Shown here: one piece after another, positions 21,440 through 30,730 of the stretch
Layout of the letters: each line of letters opens with the position of its first letter
Position numbering within the stretch: the stretch's first letter is position 1
From: Cryptomeria japonica
Lineage: Eukaryota > Streptophyta > Pinopsida > Cupressales > Cupressaceae
Direction of reading: 5' to 3'
Assembly (NCBI RefSeq): GCF_030272615.1
Contig: NC_081411.1
Location: 824,222,397 to 824,286,396, forward strand
Length of the DNA stretch: 64,000 bases
Program-made: the position numbers and the translations under genes
The notes under the pieces: model-generated
The model's input: the letters and a program-made list of their open reading frames with translations, nothing else
Database searches by the model: none
What the model was told of the DNA's origin: nothing

Positions 21440-21995
21440 TCACCCCTGCTGACTGGGCGTCCGTACTGTACGGACGGATGATGCGGACAACTGACTGTGT
21501 ATTCCGTACCATACGGAAAGATGACTGTGTAGGCTGATGCAGCTATTGTACGGATATCTGCGTGTCTGTACAGAAAAGTTGACTAGGTAATTTTTACCGC
21601 GGGCCAGTGGCCGCCTGCCACATGGCGAGCGCAGTCCTCCGGTCTGGTTGACTCGTGAGTCCGCGTGGCGTCGGGAGGAGGCGGGAGGAGCACGCAGGAG
21701 CCGCTGGGCGGAGATCGGCAGTGGCGGGTAGACCTGTGCGGAGCTGGGCGGTGGCGTCGTGGTAGCGTACGTGGATGGCAAGGAGGATGCAGCTGCGGGC
21801 TCGGACGGCGGCGGCGGGCGTGGGGTTCGGCAACGAGAACAGACTCGGCACGGAGGACGGGCGCGGGCGGCGGCGCTGTGCGGTACGAGCGGCATCGTGG
21901 ATGGTCCGGACCGGCAAGCAGGTACGTGGGCTGTCAGACCTGCAACCTACATAGCACAGGTACGTTCGGCACGGGGGGGGTCTGCGGACCCCCCA
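21440..21995. other. GC-rich, CpG-dense block in the element leader
   Basis: About 550 bp whose GC and CpG content stand far above everything else in the window, with runs such as GGGAGGAGGCGGGAGGAGC and GCGGGCGGCGGCGCTG. It includes TACGGACGGATGATGCGGAC-type repeats of CCGTAC/GTACGG (21460-21560). Open frames on both strands reflect the absence of AT-rich stops, not evident coding: the translations are Arg/Ala/Pro/Gly-rich with no domain. It may be a captured host sequence or a structured leader. Confidence 0.7.
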
Positions 21996-22317
21996 AAAAC
22001 CAATTTTTTGATTTTTTTTGATCGAAATTTTTTTATTTTTTTATTTTTGATTTTTGACGAAAATATTTTTCAGAAATGAAATTTTTTTTTCGAAAAAATA
22101 TAATAATATTTAGAAAATCCATACAATTATAGCAAAATTGGGGAAAATTTTTTTTTCACCAAAATAGGCCAACTTTATAACCAAAATTCATGGAAAGGGC
22201 CTTCTGGACGCAGTGGCGGGGTCGGATCTGGTCTAGGACACCTCCAAAAGATGCTGCTCCTCAGATCTGCCTCTTGACGTCGCAATAATGCCTCTTCAAG
22301 ACAAATCAATGAAGCCC
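21996..22317 (-). other. Leader next to the primer site, T-rich
   Basis: T-rich runs (22006-22160) followed by ordinary sequence. No gene or repeat recognised beyond the homopolymers. Confidence 0.4.
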
Positions 22318-22334
22318 CAATGGCTCTGATACCA
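22318..22334 (-). other. tRNA-iMet primer-binding site of the young Copia-type element
   Basis: The minus strand reads CCAACA|TGGTATCAGAGCCATTGG, starting right at the LTR edge (22335). Confidence 0.88.
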
Positions 22335-22825
22335 TGTTGGATTTTGCCAAGATCAAGAGCTCAATGAAATGTACAAAATAGAGACACAATATAGGACAAG
22401 AATAAACTGTATTCTCATCAATAGAAATGATCAATAACAAGATGTTCAATAGTTACATACAATGAATAGAGGCCTGCTTATATAGGCAAGGCTAGGGATA
22501 TGTATGAGCACACAAACATGACATGTGGCTCAATAAGAAACAAGGGTAGGTAGGAAATAGGTGTGGGTAGGTAGGAGAAATAATATAATATTCCACAAGA
22601 GGTGGATCACCCACCGAAGGTGGAATTATCACTCCACAATAAGTGGATATGATAGTGTAATAACAAGATCAACACCATAAAAGGTGGAATTTCTCCTACA
22701 CACACTATCCCAATGTGGCACAAACACCCAAGTGTCTCATACCCAAACTACTATGAAATGCATTATCCTAAGTAAACTTAAGTAAGTGTAATAATATCCA
22801 TGATGAATAATTATTTACACCAACA
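22335..22825 (-). repeat. 5' LTR of the young Copia-type element
   Basis: 491 bp. The three differences from the left copy are CGATAAG/CAATAAG, GGCGG/GGTGG and GGCACCAAC/GGCACAAAC; two of the three are CpG transitions. The element-strand TATA-like box CCTATATAAGCAGG lies at 22474-22487 and is the likely promoter. Confidence 0.93.
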
Positions 22826-22830
22826 GATAG

Positions 22831-23279
22831 TATCCCCTAGTTCTCCTCATAGAATGGACCATTGGATGGCTCATAGTGGTATCCTATCCTACATTTATCT
22901 TGATGGCATTGCCGATAGTTGGTATGTGGTTCTTGGTACGGATTTCCTCTTACCCTATTATCTTATTTATATCTTTTTTCCAACATGTGGAGATTGATTT
23001 TTGTCATGCTATGATGATTTTCATGTTTGCATGTGTTTTGACATTATGCAAATAGATATGATGTCACACCATACTTATGTTTTGATATAGTGTAGGTGAT
23101 GGTTACATGTTGTTGATGGTAGCGATTTGGGTTCAAAGACACAATTCCACACACGCACACAAATATTTGAAGATGCATTTTATATTATTCCTTCTTAGTG
23201 GCGATTAGTGTTGGAAGATTTGCACACATGTAGAGAGGAACTCATGTTAGATACAATAGGCTGTGTTTGATAACATATG
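22831..23279. other. Spacer right of young Copia insertion
   Basis: It continues the sequence interrupted at 17740. No domain or repeat recognised. Confidence 0.35.
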
Positions 23280-23640
23280 AATGTGCCTCATGATGTATAC
23301 ATATAGCTTTGGTGTGTGACATGCATGCACATTTTTCCATAAGACACATTGCTATGTGGCATGTGCCCTATGCATGTCTTCTTTGTGAGGCACGTTGCTA
23401 TGTGCAATGTGGCCCTAGGTGGGTCTTCTCTATGAGGTGTATTGCCATGATATGTTAGGATTTGTAGTGTGCAGGCCACAAATGCATGCATGAGGGACTA
23501 TTATTATAGTCATGTTTTTTGGGCATGTAGCCTAGGCATGTCTTCTCCATTAGGTACATGGCCATGCCATGTGGGAGTTTTTGCATTCATGCCACAAATG
23601 CACACATGAGGGACTATTATTGGAGTCATGATGAATCTTC
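23280..23640. repeat. Tandem repeat, unit about 117 bp, about three diverged copies
   Basis: CACAAATGCATGCATGAGGG at 23478 recurs as CACAAATGCACACATGAGGG at 23595, each followed by ACTATTATT and AGTCATG. The upstream parts (GCATGTCTTCT..., near 23371, 23429 and 23535) also repeat with similar spacing. No coding frame crosses the units. Confidence 0.65.
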
Positions 23641-25100
23641 ACTCTATTTAGCCACAATTTCTAGTCGTATAGTTATGTAATGTGCACTTTTAAGGATTGT
23701 GAAGTTTCCTTCAATTATTGACGATCTCTCATCTTTGTTGCATGGGCCAACAATTTTATTTTATCTTGTTTGAATTAGCTTAATCACTATTGTGAGTTTT
23801 CTCTATTGTGTAGTTATTGTGGCTATGTTTGATTTGCTATTGGAATTGAACACATTTATTTGACTTATTATTGGTACTATTTTTTCTTTCTTTCAATATT
23901 TATGATCTTTGGTAGTTTAGTGAAACTCTTGCTATTTTTAAATGTTGCCTTCTTTGTTGTGATGTGATTCCTCACCAAGATCAATGTAGATAACCTTGGA
24001 TGAGTGTATATAAGGAATCAAACATTGGGAAAATTTGAGGATAGGGGTAAGTGTTTGTTGTATGGGTAGCTATGATCCACTTGTACATTCTTAGTGATTA
24101 TTGACGGCTATGTCTTGGAGGCTAATCCCATTAAACAAAAAAGGGGGAAGTCATACATAATCATATGGATCCTCCCTAGTTCTGTGTGGATTCAAGACCA
24201 TCATTTCATATGGTTCTTGGTTACTTTGTGAGACCATGGCATCCTCTTAGACCAATATGTGAGCCTTGTACAGTTATCCATGCAATGTGGATGAATAAGT
24301 GTATGTTAAAATAAATGCTTTGCATGCCATATAGTTGCATATGAGTTGTTCACATCATCAGATCATGATTTAGAATATGTGAATTCTTTTATCCATGTGA
24401 AGTCGAATGATTGATTATGAAAATGTGTTATACATTGAAGCATAATCTGTAAGATATTCTCTTCAAGAAAAAATATTTATGCTTTCATAGTGAAATGTTG
24501 ACGAAATGGGGTCCTAGTCTAGGAAAGTAAACTACAAACTTATACATTCACCATTTCAAAACATTTTATTGGGGAATAGTCAATTTGGTTCAATTTAATT
24601 CCTCTAGGAGAGACCAGCAATATGATTAATTGTTCCATTTTGATTTGATTGGATATGATTAGATATAATTTCATTGAAGATGCAAGAACTAAGTAAAATT
24701 ATGCAAAATTGACAAGATTAAGCATAAACAGGCAAATAATAAAGCAAAAAGCTAACATAGAGGTACATATTTGGAGATAAGACTCTAAAATGAACCTAAT
24801 CAGTTACCTATAGGGAAAATGAGGTTAGAGATAATCTACCTATATGGAAAGTGGTTAAACTCTACCTCTAAGTGGCTCATCTTGAGCATTGTCGGTATAT
24901 GGGCATTGATGGCATATTATATCTGGTTCTATCATTTTTGTGGGTGCAAAATTAACAAGGCAAAATAGTATTAGTGGGATCATGGTCTCATCAAAATGGT
25001 TTTGGCTTTGCATTTATGATAGCACATTGATCACACCTTACAAAAGGTTCCAATCTCATACATAGCATCCCAAAGTAAGGTCAATAATAATATAACTTAA
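23641..25100. other. AT-rich spacer
   Basis: No gene, repeat or LTR edge recognised. Confidence 0.35.
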
Positions 25101-25241
25101 TGCTTAAACTGGAGTTCTAGGTAGTCATATACCGATCATTTCTAGGATTGATGCTTAAACTAGAGTTTTGGGTAGTCAAATACCGATCATTTCTAGGATT
25201 GATGCTTAAACTGGAGTTCTGGGTAGTCATATACCCATGGC
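25101..25241. repeat. 51-bp tandem repeat, 2.8 copies
   Basis: TGCTTAAACTGGAGTTCT...TAGTCATATACCGATCATTTCTAGGATTGA starts at 25101, 25152 and 25203. Copies differ at only a few bases, so the triplication is younger than most repeats here. Confidence 0.85.
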
Positions 25242-25620
25242 ATAGGGTAGGGGTGACTTGCAAACAATGCTAGTTCTAGATGTCTATTTGCCTGGTGTAT
25301 AACTTGTCAAAATTAGATTGATTGGCTATAGGTCTGCCATAAAGTTTCCAATTGATTACCACTAAAAATACAAGAACCAAGGCTTAGAATACTCAAAAAT
25401 GTCTCTCAGAAAGTCTGCAACAGGCAAACTTTTAGTAAGAATTTGTAGACACAATGCTCAGAAATTCACACAATCAGCTACATTAAATACGTTCTTTATT
25501 AAGTTCAATGTTTTAAGATGAAAAAGAAGAGTTAAATGGTTTTGGTTTGATTTGCAATTTTTGTGAAGCTTTTGCACTAAAGTTTCCATAGCCTGATTTT
25601 TTTGCCTGTGAAGAAAGACC
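25242..25620. other. Upstream region of the TNP2 gene
   Basis: AT-rich. CACTAAAAATACAAG at 25360 is the only CACTA-like string near the gene start, but no matching inverted end was found, so the element's left terminus is not assigned. No clear TATA box. Confidence 0.3.
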
Positions 25621-28600
25621 ATGTCAAATAATATCATCAAAGAACAAAATAAGGAGACAATTGCTAGATTATGGTCTAACTTGAAAAGAAAAGGTGATGG
25701 GAAATGTTATTGTCCCTGCAAAATTTGTAAGGGCTTAAAGACTAGAAGACTTCTAATTAAAACAACTAAGAAACATTGTAGGCAGCATGGTCACATTGAA
25801 GGGGGACATGATTATCATCCACTGGTAAGTTGTTCATTATATCGTTTTAACAATTTATATACATAAGAAATCACTTGATAATGAGATCATGATCATGGTT
25901 TATTTATGTTGATCATTTTTATATAGGTCGCACACCCCAGGGCACATGATATAGACCAACACAACCCAAAGAATATGGTTTTTGAAGTGGAGGAACATGG
26001 AGGTGTGAATATCGAAGCTGAAGATAATGATCCCATGGAAGATGACGATCATGCACCAGAAAACACAATTGAAGATGATGGCACAAATACATTGATCCAT
26101 GACATATTTAGTACTGGCACAGTTGATCTTGATGATTAGGATGACCTTGATGTTCATGATTTACCTCTTCTTGAGAAGGCATATGAGCCCCTTTACAAAG
26201 GCTCCCAAACAACTCTTCTCTCTACTACATTGTTGTTGGTGAACTTGAAGGTTATGAATGGTTTATCCAACATAACAATCTCATGTATGTTAAGGTGTGT
26301 CATACATGTCATTACAGTTAATAAATGGTGAATCATGTACCATTAATATTCTTTATATTAACACCTCAAACTTTTTTTTTTTGCTGTAGATTGATAGGTG
26401 AGTTTTTCTTACCACCATCAAATATTCTACCTCGCTCATACCGAGAATTATCTGCCATTATGAAAGATATTGGAATGGAGTATCAAACAATAGATGCTTG
26501 TCCCAATGATCATATTATATATCATAAACAACATGAATTTGGAACAAAATGCCCTGAATGTCATATCAGTAGCTATCGAACAAATCAAATAACAAAAAAT
26601 GTGCCTCGCAAGGTTCTTCGTTATATTCCCATTATTCCACATATGCAACAATTATTCAGGTGCACTAGCTTGGCACAATTTATGGATTACCATACACGCA
26701 ATAGAAGTCAAGATGACATTATTCAAATGCCTATGGATGGTTCAGCATTTATGGACATAGAGGAAAAGTGGCCACACTTTAAAGAGGAACCTCGTAATCT
26801 CAGGCTTTCATTGGCAGTTGACGGTGTCAACCCATTTGGAGAGTTGAGATATGTTTACTCGGTGTGGCCTATTTTTGTTATCAACAATAATATTCCTCCA
26901 TGGATGTCAATAAAGAGGGAGCACATAATGTTGGCAATGATTTTTCTAGGTATTTTATCATTTAATAGTCATCTACATTTAATTATAAATATTGCCGTAA
27001 AATGGTCATAATAATTATGTAATGTTTTTGTTCATTCCACTAGGCAAGTACCAAGTTAAAGATATGAATGTATATATTGAGCCTCTTATCAACAAGTTGT
27101 TGGAGTTATGGAATGGTGTGACCATGTATGACATCTCTAGACCAATAGGACAAAGACAATTTCAATTCCATGCAATGCTTGTATGGACAATACATGATGC
27201 CCCAGGGCTAACACATTTTTGTGGTACGTTATAGTGTTCAAGTTGTGCATGATAATTATAATTATAAAAATTAACAGATTTAATAGAATTATACATTATC
27301 TTGTAGGTCTTCAAACAAAGGGAAAATTTGCATGTCCATTTTGTGGTCCAAAGATGAAATCCCGTCATTCAAAAAGTTTAGGAAAGCAGGTGTTTGATGA
27401 GTATAAGCACTTCCTTCACAAAAATCATAAGTACTAGGATACTGAAAAACATCTTTTCAATGGGAAAGAAGAGACTACATCAAAGCCACGAAGAATGACT
27501 CCTCACTTATGGAAGTTGGAATATAATAGAATTAATCATCAAGGTAATGTCATTCCATCTAATGGTTTATGTTTGGAATTTGAATTTTTCTATCATGTTT
27601 TGTTTACTGATGATGTAATTGATGATACTGAAGGTCGTCAAGGCATGGATGAACACCTTACAAAGGGACTAAAAAGTTATCCTAGACAATTCAGTAGGTT
27701 GCCTTACTATGAGCAGCTACAAATTGTGCATTTGTTTGATACAATGCATATTGGATGGAAGGCGTGACAAAGAAAAAATTATCAAAATTTGTAGTGACAT
27801 TGTAGAATCCAATCATGCAATGAAAAATGTCATTCAATCAAATAGCAATGGAGATCAGATTAATATGAGTGCCCTTCCTTGGTTATTAATGGAGTAGCAA
27901 AGCAATTCTATAATAGAAGTCATACGAAAAATTTGATTTCCCACAGGATTTGCTGCAAACATAAACAATCTCATATCAAAGAAGAGTGAATTTGGGCTAG
28001 GGATGAAAACGCATGATTGGCATACCTTCATTAAGGTAATTCACGTCATTGTGTATTTACTATATATTTGTATACTGTGCATGTACTTTTCATTGTATTA
28101 TGTTAGAAAACAATGAAAAGATCATTTTATAATTGTTGTAGTACATTCTACCTCTATCTCTCCCAGACCACTTCGACAATAATATCAAGCAAGTCATATA
28201 TGATCTTGGAAAATACATGAGGTAAGTAGTGATGTTTGTTTAATTTGTTGTATAGATATTATATTTGCCATTTGTTTTACTTGTTATGTAATATATTGTA
28301 TATTATTTTGTAAAGTCTCGTTTATATATTTTTGCGTCTTCAATCTCTTTTAGGTGGTTGTCATCTAAAGAAATCCACAAGGAAGATATAAAATATTGGA
28401 AGAGAAAAATCCCTCATCTAATGTGTGAAATGCAAAAGTGTCTACCTTCAACTTTTTTCAATGCACAAGAACACTACCTCATACACCAAGTTGAGGAGAT
28501 CAAATTGTGTGGACCTGTACACACTAGGTCAATGTGGATGGTTGAGAGGCACTTGAAATTTTTGAGGGCTTTGGTTGGACAAAGATCACATCCTGAGGGT

Positions 28601-29844
28601 TCTATGGTGGAGGGATATATGGTATGCCAAACTATGGTGTACATTACTAAATATCTTCCTAAGTTTGCAGCAAAAATCCACGTAGATCGCATTTGGGATC
28701 CCAACCCCATTAATAAATTCGAAGGGGAGCACTTGATGGGGAAAGGTAGATTGAAAAAAGTGAGAGGTAATTATAAGATGTTATTGTAGTAAATTAATTC
28801 TTCATCTTCTAAATAAATCAGTTGTAAGTGGTCTATTAATTATTTGTACAGTTGGTCAGGAGTGGGATGCGCTACATTTGTATATTGCAAACAATCTTGA
28901 TTGGATGATGGTGTGGATTGAACGATGTCAACATTCTGGTCGCACATTAAAATGGGATGGTGTCGCTTCATTGGTTAAAGAAGCTCATCGTAATGGAGAT
29001 TCCAATGTTACACAAAGGGAAATTGATTTAGCATATGGTTTAAGAGATCAATAGGTACGTATAATTTTATTAATCACTTGTATGTTTATCAACTCATGAT
29101 GCAATAATTTTAATATGTTAGACATATTGCAGGTCAATCACTACAAGGCTATGTGTTGCAATGGTCATAAATTTTGCATCAAATAGTTGGATGACATGAA
29201 GAAAACTTGTGATTCTGGGATAACTGCAGTCTTTGAGGTGACCAATATTTCATCTAGAAACGACATACATCCTCAAGAGTCTCAAAATCGATACTATGGT
29301 ATTTTGGATGATATACTTGAGTGTGACTTTAATTCTTTCAAATTCAAATTAGTTCTATTCGTCGTCAAATGGTATAGGCTATGACTGAATAAAAATGATC
29401 CTGATAGAACTGTTATGGAACATGATAATGGATTTACAATGGTTAATACAAGGTCATTTGAACAAGTTGGGGATGAGCCCTATGTTCTTCCAAGTCAATG
29501 TGAGTAGGTATTTTACTCGGAGGTTCCACATAAACTGGGTTGGTCATTTGTTGTTAGACATGATCCAAGAGGAAGGCCGATAATGTATAATGTGATGGAA
29601 GAAGAAGATACCAAAGAAGTAGAAGATGATATAGATGATGATCATGATTGACAGTTAGTCGATGATGTTCCTGACGGAAATATACATGAAGAAGAAGCTG
29701 ATGATGATGCTGCTGTTGTTGTTGATGATGATGGTGATGGTGATCATGATGGTGATGGTGATGGTGACGGTGATGGTGATGATGATGACGATGACGAACA
29801 CCATGTTGACGATGACAACGACGACGGGGACAACGACGATGACA

Positions 29845-29927
<83 letters not shown>

Positions 29928-29978
29928 AATGATGATGATGGTCATGATGATGAGTTGGATGAAGAAGAAGATCAATGA
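25621..29978 (+). pseudogene. TNP2: CACTA (En/Spm) TNP2-type transposase gene, multi-exon, decayed
   Basis: It encodes the transposase that binds and cuts CACTA element ends. Likely exons: 25621-25824 (Cys-rich N-terminus CYCPCKICKG, then HGHIEGGHDYHP), 25927-26294, 26390-26949 (core: CPECHISSYR, IPIIPHMQQLFRC, MPMDGSAFMD, LAVDGVNPFGELR), 27044-27223 (KDMNVYIEPLINKLLELWNG, HDAPGL), 27307 to about 27763 (GKFACPFCG, HIGW), 27947-28035 (MKTHDWHTFIK), 28141-28221, 28354-28769 (DUF4218-like: GPVHTRSMWMVERHLKFLRA), 28851-29054, and about 29133-29978 (DUF4216-like: YYGILDDILECDFNSFKFKL, LGWSFVVRHDPRGRP). Junctions show GT/AG and rejoin known motifs in frame. Stops occur in exons 2, 5 and later, and there is a frameshift near 27765, so it is non-functional. 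The last exon ends in a poly-Asp tail from a GAT repeat. Similar exon-intron structure and domain order are usual for plant CACTA elements. Confidence 0.88.
29838..29952 (+). repeat. (GAT)n microsatellite encoding poly-Asp
   Basis: About 30 nearly uninterrupted GAT units, preceded from 29690 by impure GAT/GGT/GAC units. In the TNP2 frame it encodes a long acidic tail; in the other frames it gives poly-Met and, on the reverse strand, poly-Ile, which explains the artefactual open frames there. Confidence 0.92.
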
Positions 29979-30119
29979 CATGAATGAAATGTATGAGATG
30001 CGATTATTATATTATCTATTTAATATTGATATCTTGATAGAAATTGATTTGACTTATATGGTTACATAAATAATTAATATGTTTTGAATTCTAATGCCAT
30101 TACTTAATTAATTCATGAT

Positions 30120-30415
30120 GCACCTCTAGCTATGTGATAGATGATGATTTAAAATACATATGTGATGGATTACATGCTTATGATGATACATGTGACATTT
30201 TTTGAACTTTGTGTTTATTTATGGAATGTGGACTACTTATTAGCTATGTGATGGATGGTGATTTATGATACGTATGTGATGGATTACATGTTTATGATGA
30301 TACATATGTGATTCTTATGATGCTCAATTACATATATGATGATACATATGTGATGCTTATGATACTGCGGTATTTATTGTTTATCAAATTACAAATATAA
30401 TGCTTATGATGCTCA
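30120..30415. repeat. Degenerate repeat, core GATGATACATATGTGAT
   Basis: ATGTGATGGATTACATG...TATGATGATACAT recurs at about 30160, 30265, 30290, 30335 and 30390 in the spacer between the two CACTA genes. Subterminal-like internal repeats are common in CACTA elements, but these are not at the ends. Confidence 0.55.
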
Positions 30416-30730
30416 ATTGTTGGTGCAGGAACTTGAACCCCTTTGACAAGGATCCTGCATAGTCTCATGGATCGATAGGTATAAGTCAATACACCTTATA
30501 AAAATAATATATTTTTTAAAAATTACAAGAAAAACAAACTTCCTCAGTTTTTCAAACCTCAACATTAGCAGCAAATCTAATACAGTTATCAACACTTGAG
30601 GCCCCAGTTGGATTTACTCAAATTTTAATCTCAACATCAACTTTATGGCCGACTTCTTCATCAATATTACCCTCATTTGCAAAATATCTCTCTCATTACC
30701 AACTAACTCTCTCATTTGATGGTGCACAGG

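Larger units (their letters stand above)
17741..22825 (-). mobile_element. Young non-autonomous Copia-type LTR element, gag-protease only
   Basis: LTRs 17741-18231 and 22335-22825 are both 491 bp and differ at three positions by eye. The 5-bp target duplication GATAG (17736-17740 and 22826-22830) is perfect. The primer site lies at 22318-22334 and the polypurine tract at 18232-18246, so the element is on the minus strand. The single ORF (18714-20732) has gag, one zinc knuckle and the start of the protease and pre-integrase region, then an acidic unrelated region. Integrase, RT and RNase H are absent. The near-identical LTRs mark a recent transposition, which must have used enzymes from another element. 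The layout corresponds to gag-only LTR derivatives described in plants (TR-GAG type) plus a partial protease. Confidence 0.9.

Noticed and set aside
21440-22079. Several overlapping open frames on both strands in the GC-rich block
   Set aside because: They reflect scarcity of AT-rich stop codons in a GC-rich stretch; translations are Arg/Ala/Gly/Pro-rich, without domains, and exist in multiple frames.
25101-25241. CRISPR-like regular repeats
   Set aside because: Head-to-tail units without unique spacers in a plant nuclear context; a simple tandem triplication.
25360-25374. CACTAAAAATACAAG as left end of the CACTA element
   Set aside because: No inverted partner was found near 34.4-36 kb and no 3-bp target duplication, so the terminus is not called.
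29655-30069. Poly-Met and poly-Ile open frames
   Set aside because: Shadows of the GAT repeat in other frames; the meaningful frame gives poly-Asp at the end of TNP2.
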